A stretch of DNA of 64,000 nt from Streptomyces violaceorubidus. GTDB lineage: Bacteria > Actinomycetota > Actinomycetes > Streptomycetales > Streptomycetaceae. The stretch lies in NCBI RefSeq assembly GCF_000717995.1, contig NZ_JODM01000022.1, positions 69,455 through 133,454 of the forward strand, written 5' to 3'. A program made the position numbers and the translations under genes. The notes below the pieces were generated by a model. It saw only the letters and a program-made list of their open reading frames with translations. It did no database searches and had not been told where the DNA came from. Below, one piece after another: positions 7,613 to 16,280 of this stretch. Every line of letters starts with the position of its first letter. Within the stretch, counting starts at the first letter, position 1.

Positions 7613-9097
7613 ATGCTGACCATCCTCGGCTTCGCCATGATCGCGACCTTCCTGGTCCTGATCATGATGAAGAAGATGTCGCCGATCGCGGCGCTCGTGC
7701 TGATCCCCGCGCTGTTCTGCGTGCTCGTCGGCAAGGGCGCCCATCTCGGCGACTACGTCATCGACGGCGTGTCCAGCCTCGCCCCCACCGCGGCGATGCT
7801 CATGTTCGCGATCGTCTACTTCGGTGTGATGATCGACGTCGGGCTCTTCGACCCGATCGTCCGGGCCATCCTGAGGTTCTGCAAGGCCGACCCGATGCGC
7901 ATCGTCGTCGGCACGGCCCTGCTCGCCGCGATCGTCTCGCTGGACGGCGACGGCTCCACCACCTTCATGATCACGGTCTCGGCGATGTACCCGCTGTACA
8001 AGCGGCTCAAGATGAGCCTGGTCGTGATGACCGGCGTCGCCGCGATGGCCAACGGCGTGATGAACACGCTGCCCTGGGGCGGCCCCACCGCCCGCGCCGC
8101 CACCGCGCTGAAGGTCGACGCCACCGACATCTTCGTCCCGATGATCCCGGCCCTGGCCGTCGGCCTCGTCGCGGTCGTCGTCCTGGCGTACGTGCTCGGC
8201 CTGCGCGAGCGCCGGAGGCTGGGCGCGCTGTCGCTGGACGAGGCGCTGGGCCTGGGCCGGGAGACCGAGACGGTGCCGGAGACCGAGACGGTGCTGGTCG
8301 GCGCGGGTGCGGGTGCGGGTGCGGGTGCCGGTGCGGGTGCCGGTGCCGGTGCGGGTGCGTCCGGTGCGCGTTCCGGTGCCGGTACCGGCGGCGCTCACGG
8401 CGGCGCGGGCGGCTCCGGCGCGGCGGCCGGCACGGTCGGCGAGCCCGAGGACGACTTCAAGGGCCTCGACCCCGACCGGCCCACCCTGCGTCCCCAGCTG
8501 TACTGGTTCAACGCGCTGCTCACCGTCGCGCTGCTCACCGCCATGATCACGGAGCTGCTCCCGATCCCGGTGCTCTTCCTGATCGGCGCCGCGCTCGCCC
8601 TCACGGTCAACTTCCCGCACATCCCCGACCAGAAGGCCCGCCTCGCGGCCCACGCCGACAACGTCCTGAACGTCTCCGGCATGGTCTTCGCCGCCGCCGT
8701 CTTCACCGGCGTCCTCACCGGCACCGGGATGGTCGACCACATGGCCAACTGGCTCGTGGACACCATCCCCGACGGCATGGGCCCCCAGATGGGCCTGGTC
8801 ACCGGCCTGCTGAGCCTGCCGCTCACCTACTTCATGTCGAACGACGGCTTCTACTTCGGCGTCCTGCCGGTGCTCGCGGAGGCCGGCCAGGCACACGGCG
8901 TGTCGACGCTGGAGATCGCCCGCGCCTCGATCGTGGGCCAGCCGCTGCACATGTCCAGCCCGCTCGTCCCGGCCGTGTACGTCCTGGTGGGCATGGCCAA
9001 GGTCGAGTTCGGCGACCACACGCGGTTCGTGGTGAAGTGGGCCGTCCTGACGAGCCTGGTGATCCTCGCGGCGGGCATCCTGTTCGGCATCATCTGA
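7613..9097 (+). CDS. citM: CitMHS-family metal-citrate:proton symporter
   Basis: A 494-residue inner-membrane secondary transporter with about 11-12 hydrophobic segments (first MLTILGFAMIATFLVLIMM). Conserved CitMHS stretches include SLDGDGSTTFMIT near residue 117 and MNTLPWGGPT near residue 153. A characterised S. coelicolor member transports Ca2+/Fe3+-citrate complexes, so metal-citrate uptake is the expected role. The ATG at 7613 gives the usual N-terminus; the open frame extends upstream without coding character. Odd feature: the central cytoplasmic loop (about residues 230-280) carries an Ala-Gly dipeptide run encoded by a hexanucleotide repeat. A downstream MFS gene starts 57 bp later. 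Confidence 0.9.
   Translation: MLTILGFAMIATFLVLIMMKKMSPIAALVLIPALFCVLVGKGAHLGDYVIDGVSSLAPTAAMLMFAIVYFGVMIDVGLFDPIVRAILRFCKADPMRIVVGTALLAAIVSLDGDGSTTFMITVSAMYPLYKRLKMSLVVMTGVAAMANGVMNTLPWGGPTARAATALKVDATDIFVPMIPALAVGLVAVVVLAYVLGLRERRRLGALSLDEALGLGRETETVPETETVLVGAGAGAGAGAGAGAGAGAGASGARSGAGTGGAHGGAGGSGAAAGTVGEPEDDFKGLDPDRPTLRPQLYWFNALLTVALLTAMITELLPIPVLFLIGAALALTVNFPHIPDQKARLAAHADNVLNVSGMVFAAAVFTGVLTGTGMVDHMANWLVDTIPDGMGPQMGLVTGLLSLPLTYFMSNDGFYFGVLPVLAEAGQAHGVSTLEIARASIVGQPLHMSSPLVPAVYVLVGMAKVEFGDHTRFVVKWAVLTSLVILAAGILFGII
8303..8357 (+). repeat. Hexanucleotide repeat encoding (Ala-Gly)n inside citM
   Basis: Nine or so tandem units of GCGGGT or GCCGGT encode alternating Ala-Gly, followed by a Gly/Ala/Ser-rich tail to about 8430. 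It lies in the loop between the two transporter halves. Unit length is a multiple of three, so slippage would change loop length without frameshift. Confidence 0.9.
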
Positions 9098-9140
9098 CCG
9101 TCGGAGAACATCTGACCGTCGGAGAACATCGGATCATCGG
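9091..9140. repeat. 18-bp tandem duplication over the citM stop codon
   Basis: CATCTGACCGTCGGAGAA occurs at 9091-9108 and again at 9109-9126, with a degraded third copy starting at 9127. The first copy includes the citM TGA; the second repeats an identical TGA. It forms the spacer before the MFS gene. Confidence 0.9.
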
Positions 9141-9154
9141 AAGGGGACGCGATC

Positions 9155-10423
9155 ATGGCGCCCGGTGGGAACCGCGGCTGGCTGCTCCGCCTCGTCATCG
9201 CCTTCGGCTTCGCGCAGGGGGCGGTGTCGATGGCCCGGCCCGCGGTCTCCTACCGGGCCCTCGCGCTGGGCGCGGACGAACGGGCCATCGGTGTCATCGC
9301 CGGGGTGTACGCGCTGCTGCCGCTGTTCGCCGCGGTTCCGCTGGGCCGCCGTACCGACCACGGCCGCTGCGCCCCGCTGCTGCCCGTCGGGGTCGTGCTC
9401 ATCGCCGGGGGCTGCGCGCTGAGCGGTGTCGCCGGGTCCCTGGGGACGATGGCCCTGTGGAGCGGCGTCATGGGCCTCGGGCACCTCTGCTTCGTCATCG
9501 GCGCCCAGTCCCTGGTCGCCCGCCAGTCCGCGCCGCACGAACAGGACCGCAACTTCGGCCACTTCACCATCGGCGCCTCCCTCGGCCAGCTGATCGGCCC
9601 CATCGCCGCGGGCGCGCTGATCGGGGGCCCCGACATGGCCGGCAGCAGCGCGCTGGCCCTGGTGGTGGCGGGCGCGGGCGCGGCGGTCGCCTTCACCTCC
9701 CTGTGGCGCATAGAGCACCCCGGAGCCGCCGGGTCCGGAAAGGAACGGGGCGCGCGCGTCCCCGTGGTGAGCATCCTGCGGGCCCGCGGCGTGCCCGCGG
9801 GGATCCTGATCAGCCTCTCCGTGCTCTCCGCGACCGACATCCTCACCGCCTACCTGCCGGTGGTCGGCGAGCACCGGGGGATCTCCCCGGCCGTGGTCGG
9901 CGTACTGCTCAGCCTGCGGGCCGCCGCCACCATCGCCTGCCGGCTCGTGCTGACGCCCCTGCTGCGGCTGCTCGGCCGTACGCCGCTGCTCACGGCGACG
10001 TGTCTGCTGGCCGCGCTGCTGTGCGCCGGGGTCGCGCTGCCGGTGCCGGTGTGGGCGCTGGCGCCGATGCTGGTCGTCCTCGGCTTCTGCCTGGGCGTCG
10101 GCCAGCCGCTGTCCATGACCACGGTCGTGCAGGCGGCGCCCGACGAGGCGCGCTCCACGGCCCTGGCCCTGCGCCTGACCGGCAACCGCCTCGGCCAGGT
10201 CGCCGCACCCGCCGCCGCGGGCCTGATCGCGGGCGTCGCGGGCGTGGCCGCGCCGTTCGTGATGCTGGGCGGCCTGCTCCTGCTCTCCTCGGGCATCGCC
10301 CTGCGCTCGCCGTCGACCGGTGCGGGCGACCGGGGGGCCGGCCACCGGCGGGGGGCGGTCGGGCAGGATGGCCCGGACCGGGCCGGCGACACCCGCCCCC
10401 CGTGCCGGGAAGCGAAGGGTTGA
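9155..10423 (+). CDS. MFS transporter
   Basis: A 422-residue major facilitator with about 12 predicted membrane helices in two halves (first VIAFGFAQGAVSMARPAVS; second half from about residue 200, SILRARGVPAGILISLSVL). The loop-2/3 signature appears as PLGRRTDHGR. Spacing after citM (57 bp) and the same strand suggest co-transcription, but no substrate can be inferred; the family is large. The ATG at 9155 follows GGAAGGGG. A tiny membrane-protein gene begins 3 bp after its stop. Confidence 0.88.
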   Translation: MAPGGNRGWLLRLVIAFGFAQGAVSMARPAVSYRALALGADERAIGVIAGVYALLPLFAAVPLGRRTDHGRCAPLLPVGVVLIAGGCALSGVAGSLGTMALWSGVMGLGHLCFVIGAQSLVARQSAPHEQDRNFGHFTIGASLGQLIGPIAAGALIGGPDMAGSSALALVVAGAGAAVAFTSLWRIEHPGAAGSGKERGARVPVVSILRARGVPAGILISLSVLSATDILTAYLPVVGEHRGISPAVVGVLLSLRAAATIACRLVLTPLLRLLGRTPLLTATCLLAALLCAGVALPVPVWALAPMLVVLGFCLGVGQPLSMTTVVQAAPDEARSTALALRLTGNRLGQVAAPAAAGLIAGVAGVAAPFVMLGGLLLLSSGIALRSPSTGAGDRGAGHRRGAVGQDGPDRAGDTRPPCREAKG

Positions 10424-10425
10424 GC

Positions 10426-10617
10426 ATGATCCTGATCGTTCTGTCCGTCGTCCTGCTCCTCGTCGTCGGCGGCTGCGCCTGCGTCGTGCGGGCCTCCCGC
10501 GGCGGCCCGACCTGGACGCGCGCGGTGGCGGCGGCGACCCTGGCGGCGGGCGAACTGGTGCGCTCGTCCGGCCGCTCCCGCGGCAGCCGCGCAGGGAGCG
10601 GCGACGCGGACGGCTGA
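10426..10617 (+). CDS. Small single-pass membrane protein
   Basis: A 63-residue ORF beginning MILIVLSVVLLLVVGGCACVV: a single N-terminal transmembrane helix followed by an Arg/Ser/Gly-rich basic tail. The ATG at 10426 lies 2 bp after the MFS stop and is preceded by GAAGG, so it is probably translationally coupled. Third-position GC bias continues through it, which supports coding. No family recognised. Confidence 0.55.
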   Translation: MILIVLSVVLLLVVGGCACVVRASRGGPTWTRAVAAATLAAGELVRSSGRSRGSRAGSGDADG

Positions 10618-10839
10618 CCGCACGACGGTCCGATTCGATCACCGCGTGAGACGCTCCGCGCCCTGAATCCGGCCGTCCGCCTTCTCACCAGATGGACGTT
10701 CGCGCCGAGTTGTGGTCCAGCGTCTTCCCTCCGCCGGGCACGGTCCGTTAACTTCCGTGACTCACACGCCCCGTACGACCCGCACGTGGGCGTCCGACCG
10801 CGGAGCACCAGAGCCCAGTGAGCCCCCGGGGGCACCTGA

Positions 10840-12177
10840 ATGACACGCGCCATCTCCCTGCACGACGTGAGCAAGGCCTACGCGCGAGGCGTCCGCGTGG
10901 TGGACCGGCTGTCGCTGGACATCGCGCCGGGCGAGTTCCTCGTCCTGCTCGGCCCCTCCGGGTGCGGCAAGTCGACCGTACTGCGCATGATCGCCGGACT
11001 GGAGGAGATCACCGAGGGCGAGCTGACGCTGGACGGCGCGTACGCCAACGACCTGCTCCCCGCCGAACGGCGCATGGCGATGGTCTTCCAGAATTTCGCC
11101 CTGTACCCCAACATGACCACCCGCGGGAACATCGGCTTCCCCCTGCGCGTCGAGGACCCGCAGAGCGACCCCCGCCCCCGCGTGGACGCCACCGCCCGCA
11201 TGCTGGGCATCGAGGACCTCCTCGACCGGCTCCCCGCCCAGCTCTCCGGCGGTGAACGCCAGCGGGTCGCGATGGGGCGGGCCATCGCCCGCCACCCCAG
11301 CGCCTTCCTGATGGACGAGCCGCTGTCCAACCTCGACGCCAAGCTCCGCAACCACCTGCGCGCCGAGATCACCAGACTGACCCGGGAGCTCGGGGTCACC
11401 ACCATCTACGTCACCCACGACCAGTCCGAGGCCATGTCGCTGGGCGACCGCGTCGCGGTCCTGCGCGGCGGGGTCCTTCAGCAGGTGGACACCCCGCGCG
11501 CCGTCTACGCCCTGCCCCGCAACGTCTTCGTCGCCGCCTTCATCGGCACCCCGCGCATCAACCTGCTGCGCGGCCTCGTGCGCGCGCCGCTCGACGGGGC
11601 GATGACGATCAGTCTGGGCAAGCAGTTCCTGCGCCTGCCCGAACCGCTCTCGCTGGACCACCAGTTGCTCCGCGTCCAGCAGGGCCGCGAGGTGATCGTG
11701 GGCCTGCGCTCGGAGGCCGTACGGATCGCGAAGCCCGCCTCCGCCCGCCCCGGCGAGGTGCTGCTCACCGGGCTGGTGGAGCACGTCGAGTTCCAGGGGC
11801 ACGAGGTCCTCGTGCACTTCAACACCGGTTCCCGGCCGGCCGTCGTGCCCGACCTGGAGGCCCCGCGCCCGGTCGCCCGCCCGGCGCGGCGCCGCCGCCG
11901 CGACGGCACGGTCCTGGACCGGCTGCGGGAACGGGCGGGTGCCCTGCGCGCCGGACCGGTCGTCGTCATGGACGAACCGGAGGAGCCCGAACCCGCGGTC
12001 GCGCCGCCGGACGGCCGCCTCCCCGGCGACCTCATCGTCCGGACCACCCCCGACATCGACCTCCGCCACGGCATGCAGGTGCCGCTCCTCGTCGACCTCG
12101 CCCACCTGTTCGTCTTCGACCAGCACGGCGACCGCATCTGCCCCGCCCCGGCGCGGCTGCCCGACCTGGAGGAGTGA
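10840..12177 (+). CDS. ABC transporter ATPase, MalK/MsiK-type, orphan
   Basis: A 445-residue nucleotide-binding subunit of carbohydrate-type importers. Walker A is GPSGCGKST (38-46), the Q-loop Gln is Gln84, the signature is LSGGERQ (135-141), Walker B is FLMDEP with Glu160, and the switch His is His193. A TOBE-like regulatory domain follows residue 240. It is longer than MsiK/MalK (about 370 residues) because of an Arg-rich then acidic insertion at about 335-397 (RPARRRRRDG, then EPEEPEPAVA). No permease or binding-protein gene is adjacent, so it may serve several importers as MsiK does, or act in regulation. It starts 222 bp after the previous gene with its own upstream region. Confidence 0.88.
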   Translation: MTRAISLHDVSKAYARGVRVVDRLSLDIAPGEFLVLLGPSGCGKSTVLRMIAGLEEITEGELTLDGAYANDLLPAERRMAMVFQNFALYPNMTTRGNIGFPLRVEDPQSDPRPRVDATARMLGIEDLLDRLPAQLSGGERQRVAMGRAIARHPSAFLMDEPLSNLDAKLRNHLRAEITRLTRELGVTTIYVTHDQSEAMSLGDRVAVLRGGVLQQVDTPRAVYALPRNVFVAAFIGTPRINLLRGLVRAPLDGAMTISLGKQFLRLPEPLSLDHQLLRVQQGREVIVGLRSEAVRIAKPASARPGEVLLTGLVEHVEFQGHEVLVHFNTGSRPAVVPDLEAPRPVARPARRRRRDGTVLDRLRERAGALRAGPVVVMDEPEEPEPAVAPPDGRLPGDLIVRTTPDIDLRHGMQVPLLVDLAHLFVFDQHGDRICPAPARLPDLEE

Positions 12178-12244
12178 TCCCGGCCCGACCGCGCACTCCG
12201 GGAGGGTGAGCCGCGCCACCATCGGGGGAGCCCCTGGTGCCGTA

Positions 12245-12263
12245 AAACTAACGGCGCTAGTTT
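12245..12263. promoter_or_regulatory. 19-bp palindromic operator candidate upstream of the aldehyde dehydrogenase
   Basis: AAACTAACGGCGCTAGTTT has perfect outer arms AAACTA/TAGTTT. It is the same motif as 19988-20006 (consensus AAACTARCRGYGCTARTTT), which lies between a tetR gene and an acyl-CoA dehydrogenase gene. It sits 37 bp before the aldehyde dehydrogenase start, a good repressor position. Confidence 0.65.
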
Positions 12264-12299
12264 GGGGTCGGACGACGAGGCCCGCCCGGAAGGAACGCC

Positions 12300-13688
12300 A
12301 TGAAGGCACACGACGGCATGTACATCGACGGAGCCTGGCGCCCCGCCGACGGCCGGGACACGATCGAGGTCGTGAACCCGGCCGACGAGCAGGTGATCGG
12401 CCAGGTCCCCGCCGGCACCGCCCTGGACGTCGACAGCGCCGTACGGGCCGCCCGCGCCGCCCTGCCGGGCTGGGCCGCCACCCCGCCCGCCGAGCGGGCC
12501 GCGCGCCTGGCCGCGCTGCGGGACGTCCTGGTGGCCCGCAAGGACGAGATCGCCGAGACGGTCACCGCCGAACTGGGCTCCCCGCTGAAGTTCTCGCAGG
12601 CCGTGCACGCCGGCGCCCCCATCGCGGTCGCCGGCTCCTACGCGGAGCTGGCGGCGACCCACAGCTTCGAGGAGAAGGTCGGCAACTCCGTCGTCCACCA
12701 CGAGCCGGTCGGCGTGGTCGGCGCGATCACTCCCTGGAACTACCCCCTCCACCAGATCGTCGCCAAGGTCGCCCCGGCGCTCGCGGCCGGCTGCACCGTC
12801 GTGCTCAAGCCCGCCGAGGACACCCCGCTGACCGCGCAGCTCTTCGCCGAGGCGGTGCACGAGGCGGGCGTCCCGGCGGGCGTCTTCAACCTGGTCACCG
12901 GCCTCGGCCCGGTCGCCGGCCAGGCCCTCGCCGAACACCCCGGCGTCGACCTGGTCTCCTTCACCGGCTCCACCGCCGTCGGCCGCCGGATCGGCGCCAC
13001 CGCGGGCGCCGCCGTCAAGAAGGTCGCCCTCGAACTCGGCGGCAAGTCCGCCAACGTGATCCTCCCGAGCGCCGACCTGGCCAAGGCCGTCAACGTCGGC
13101 GTCGCCAACGTCATGTCCAACTCCGGCCAGACGTGCAGCGCCTGGACCCGCATGCTGGTCCACCGCGACCAGTACGACGAGGCGGTGGGGCTGGCCGCCG
13201 AGGCCGCCGCGAAGTACGGCGACCGGATCGGCCCCGTCGTCAACGCCAAGCAGCGGGAGCGGGTGCGCGGCTACATCGAGAAGGGCGTCGCCGAGGGCGC
13301 GCGCCTGGTCGCGGGCGGCCCCGAGGCCCCGCGCGAGCAGGGGTACTTCGTCAGCCCGACGGTCTTCGCCGACGTGCGCGAGGACATGACCATCGCCCAG
13401 GAGGAGATCTTCGGCCCGGTCCTGTCCCTCCTCCGCTACGAGGACGAGGACGACGCCCTGCGGATCGCCAACGGCACGGTCTACGGCCTCGCCGGTGCCG
13501 TCTGGGCCGGGGACGAGGCCGAGGCGGTCGCCTTCGCCCGCCGGATGGACACCGGGCAGGTCGACATCAACGGCGGCCGGTTCAACCCGCTGGCGCCCTT
13601 CGGCGGCTACAAGCAGTCCGGCGTGGGCCGCGAACTGGGCGCGCACGGCCTGGCCGAGTACCTCCAGACCAAGTCCCTCCAGTTCTAG
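12300..13688 (+). CDS. NAD(P)-dependent aldehyde dehydrogenase
   Basis: A 462-residue cytosolic enzyme oxidising an aldehyde to its acid. Active-site residues in place: Asn147 (PWNYP), Lys170 (VVLKPAE), general-base Glu245 (ALELGGKSA) and nucleophile Cys279 (NSGQTCSAW). Dinucleotide-binding FTGSTAVG is at 221-228. Length is normal for the family. It is directly followed (22 bp) by a zinc alcohol dehydrogenase, so the pair probably oxidises an alcohol via aldehyde to acid. A 19-bp palindrome precedes it and suggests control by the TetR regulator encoded at 19320. The natural substrate is unknown. Confidence 0.93.
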   Translation: MKAHDGMYIDGAWRPADGRDTIEVVNPADEQVIGQVPAGTALDVDSAVRAARAALPGWAATPPAERAARLAALRDVLVARKDEIAETVTAELGSPLKFSQAVHAGAPIAVAGSYAELAATHSFEEKVGNSVVHHEPVGVVGAITPWNYPLHQIVAKVAPALAAGCTVVLKPAEDTPLTAQLFAEAVHEAGVPAGVFNLVTGLGPVAGQALAEHPGVDLVSFTGSTAVGRRIGATAGAAVKKVALELGGKSANVILPSADLAKAVNVGVANVMSNSGQTCSAWTRMLVHRDQYDEAVGLAAEAAAKYGDRIGPVVNAKQRERVRGYIEKGVAEGARLVAGGPEAPREQGYFVSPTVFADVREDMTIAQEEIFGPVLSLLRYEDEDDALRIANGTVYGLAGAVWAGDEAEAVAFARRMDTGQVDINGGRFNPLAPFGGYKQSGVGRELGAHGLAEYLQTKSLQF

Positions 13689-13710
13689 CCCGCAGGGGAG
13701 TCCCCACCTC

Positions 13711-14808
13711 ATGGCCGTCCGTACCGCAGTCCGTGCCGCCGTCGTACCCGCTGTCGGAGCCCCCCTGGAGGTCACCGGGATCGAGCTGCCCGAGCCCGGC
13801 CCCGGCCGGGTCCGGGTGCGGCTCGCCGCCGCCGGGGTCTGCCACTCCGACCTGTCCCTGTCCAACGGCACCATGCGCGTGCCGCTGCCCGCCGTCCTCG
13901 GCCACGAGGGCGCCGGCACCGTCGTCGCCGTCGGCGAGGGCGTCAGCCACGTCGCGCCCGGCGACGCGGTGGTCCTCAACTGGGCCCCGTCCTGCGGCGC
14001 CTGCCACGCCTGCTCGCTCGGCGAGGTCTGGCTGTGCGCGAACGCCCTGGCCGGCGCCGCCGACGTGCACGCCCGCCGCGCCGACGACGGCACCGACCTG
14101 CACCCCGGCCTGAACGTCGCCGCGTTCGCCGAGGAGACGGTTGTGTCCGCTTCCTGCGTCCTGCCGGCCCCCGAGGGCATCCCCCTCACCGAGGCGGCGC
14201 TGCTCGGCTGCGCCGTCCTCACCGGCTACGGCGCCGTCCACCACTCGGCGAAGGTCCGCGAGGGCGAGACGGTCGCGGTCTTCGGCGTCGGGGGAGTGGG
14301 CCTCGCCACCCTCCAGGCGGCCAGGATCGCGGGCGCGTCGACGATCGTCGCGGTCGACGTGTCCCCGGAGAAGGAGGAACTGGCCCGCGCCGCAGGCGCC
14401 ACCGACTACCTCCTCGCCTCCGACACCACCGCCCGCGAGATCCGCGCGCTCACCGGAAAGCAGGGTGTCGACGTCGCCGTGGAGTGCGTCGGCCGCGCGG
14501 TCACCATCCGCACCGCCTGGGAGTCCACCCGGCGCGGTGGCCGCACCACGGTCGTCGGCATCGGAGGCAAGGACCAGCTGGTCACCTTCAACGCCCTGGA
14601 GATCTTCCACTGGGGCCGCACCCTCTCCGGCTGCGTCTACGGCAACGCCGACCCCGCCCGCGACCTCCCGGTCCTCGCCGAACACGCCCGCGCCGGCCGC
14701 CTCGACCTCGGCGCCCTGGTCACCGAGCGCATCGCCCTGGACGGCATCCCGGCCGCCTTCGAGAACATGCTGGCGGGCAAGGGCGGACGGGCCCTGGTGG
14801 TCTTCTAG
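13711..14808 (+). CDS. Zinc-dependent alcohol dehydrogenase (MDR, class III-like)
   Basis: A 365-residue medium-chain dehydrogenase. Catalytic zinc ligands lie in GVCHSD (Cys44) and GHEGAG (His65, Glu66). The structural zinc quartet is Cys95, Cys98, Cys101 and Cys109 (CGACHACSLGEVWLC). The Rossmann motif is GVGGVGL. The open frame continues upstream antisense to the preceding gene's sense, but the ATG at 13711 gives the family N-terminus, 22 bp after the aldehyde dehydrogenase stop. Acts with that gene on an unidentified alcohol. The overall pattern resembles class III/AdhE2-like enzymes of actinobacteria. Confidence 0.92.
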   Translation: MAVRTAVRAAVVPAVGAPLEVTGIELPEPGPGRVRVRLAAAGVCHSDLSLSNGTMRVPLPAVLGHEGAGTVVAVGEGVSHVAPGDAVVLNWAPSCGACHACSLGEVWLCANALAGAADVHARRADDGTDLHPGLNVAAFAEETVVSASCVLPAPEGIPLTEAALLGCAVLTGYGAVHHSAKVREGETVAVFGVGGVGLATLQAARIAGASTIVAVDVSPEKEELARAAGATDYLLASDTTAREIRALTGKQGVDVAVECVGRAVTIRTAWESTRRGGRTTVVGIGGKDQLVTFNALEIFHWGRTLSGCVYGNADPARDLPVLAEHARAGRLDLGALVTERIALDGIPAAFENMLAGKGGRALVVF

Positions 14809-15227
14809 ACCCCGCTCCCGTAAAGGGGCCGGAGCCGGGGGTCCGCACCGCGCGGGCGACCGGGTCGCCCGGGATACGGGAGCCCGCACCACACAGGCCG
14901 CCTCACGGCAGGGCGCGGGCGGCTCGGGCGTGGGTGGCTCGGGTGTGTGCGGCTCGGGCGTGGGACAGGCCCTGGGTGCTGACCCGGGCTCCGGGGTGGG
15001 TTTCTGGGCTCGGGGGATTCATGGGGCCCGGGGTGGGTGCCGGGGCGTCGGGCGGTGCCTGGGACCCGGGTGCTCACCCGGGCTCCGGGGTGGGTTTCCG
15101 GGCCCTGGGGGTTCCTGGTCCAGGGTGCGTGCCGGGCTCTCCGGCGGTGCCAGCCCCTCCGGTGGTGCCGGGGTCGCCGCGCGGGCGGTCCGCTCGGCAT
15201 CCCCGCGCCGGGACCTACGGGCGGGTT
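14809..15227. other. Intergenic spacer with G-rich degenerate repeats; no gene
   Basis: A 419-bp convergent spacer between the alcohol dehydrogenase and the EamA permease. It is very G-rich and contains a near-perfect 30-bp direct repeat beginning at 14974 and again at 15068 (period 94 bp, one mismatch) and several GGCTCGGGYGTG copies at 14920-14965. Open frames exist but read as low-complexity Gly/Pro/Arg runs in all frames, with no plausible start signals. Confidence 0.75.
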
Positions 15228-16205
15228 CTAGACGCGGCCCGCGTCCTCGCGTCGCCGCTCCGCCGTGGGCTCGGCCTGACCGGGGATCGCGGCCGTGCGC
15301 CTGCGCGAGCGCGACACCGCCACGCCCGCCAGACACAGCGCGCCGCCCGCCAGGGTGAGCAGCCCCGGTACCTCGCCCAGCGTCAGCCACGACATCAGCA
15401 CGACCAGCGCGGGTACGGCGTACGTGGTCGCGCCCATGCGCCCGGCGGTCGTGCGGGCCAGGGCGTAGGCCCACGTCGTGAACGCCAGCGCGGTCGGGAA
15501 CACGCCCAGGTACACCATGTTGAGCGTGGCGGAGACCGGCGCCTCGGCCGCATCGTGCACCAGCTGCCCGGCGAACGGCAGGCACAGCACCGCCCCCACC
15601 AGGCACCCGAACGTCGTCACCTGAAGGGCGCTCGCGTGCGCCAGCGCGGGCTTCTGGGCCACCACCCCGCCCGCGTACGCCATCGCGGCGAGCAGGCACA
15701 GCACCACCCCGAGCAGCGAGGAACCGCCCCCGCCCGACATGGACAGGCCCACCGTCACCGCACCGGCGAACGACACCGCCATCCCCGCCAGCAGCCGCGG
15801 CGGCAGCGCGTCGCCCAGCAGCCGCGCGCCGAGCAGCGCGATGAGGATCGGGCCGACGTTGACCACGAGGGCGGCCGTACCGGCGTCCACCTGCTGCTCG
15901 CCCCAGTTCAGGACGACCATGTAGAAGCCGAACCACAGCACCCCCGATATCGCGATCCCGCGCCAGGCCGAGCGCGGCGGCACGCCCTCCCGGCGCAGCA
16001 GACAGATCACGCCGAGGGCCAGCGCGCCGGACAGCAGCCGCCCGAGGGCCAGCGCGCCCGGCGAGTACGCCTCGCCCGCGCTGCGGATGGAGACGAACGC
16101 GGACGCCCACAGCACGACGGTGACGGTGGCGGCTCCGGCCGCGAGCAGTTCCGGACGGCGGTGCGGGGGGAGGACACGGGACGACGCGGGGGCGGTGCTC
16201 ATCAT
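15228..16205 (-). CDS. EamA-family (DMT) permease
   Basis: A 325-residue membrane protein with ten predicted helices in two EamA repeats (first repeat from VTVVLWASAFVSIRS, second from LLGVVLCLLAAMAYAGG). The family exports amino acids and metabolites; the substrate is unknown. It lies 75 bp downstream of, and codirectional with, an ArsR-like regulator, which probably controls it. The tail after the last helix is short and basic. Confidence 0.9.
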   Translation of the reverse strand: MMSTAPASSRVLPPHRRPELLAAGAATVTVVLWASAFVSIRSAGEAYSPGALALGRLLSGALALGVICLLRREGVPPRSAWRGIAISGVLWFGFYMVVLNWGEQQVDAGTAALVVNVGPILIALLGARLLGDALPPRLLAGMAVSFAGAVTVGLSMSGGGGSSLLGVVLCLLAAMAYAGGVVAQKPALAHASALQVTTFGCLVGAVLCLPFAGQLVHDAAEAPVSATLNMVYLGVFPTALAFTTWAYALARTTAGRMGATTYAVPALVVLMSWLTLGEVPGLLTLAGGALCLAGVAVSRSRRRTAAIPGQAEPTAERRREDAGRV

Positions 16206-16280
16206 GCTCCAGAGGCTAGGCGGCGGAAACGGGTGTGTGCTCGCGGATTTCGGACGGGGAGCAGGGGCGGGGCACGGCCC

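Noticed and set aside
14890..15240. A Gly/Ser-rich secreted protein gene in the spacer after the alcohol dehydrogenase
   Set aside because: The repeat reads as Gly/Ser in one frame only, has no ribosome site or signal peptide, and contains the 94-bp-period DNA repeat that is not codon-phased.
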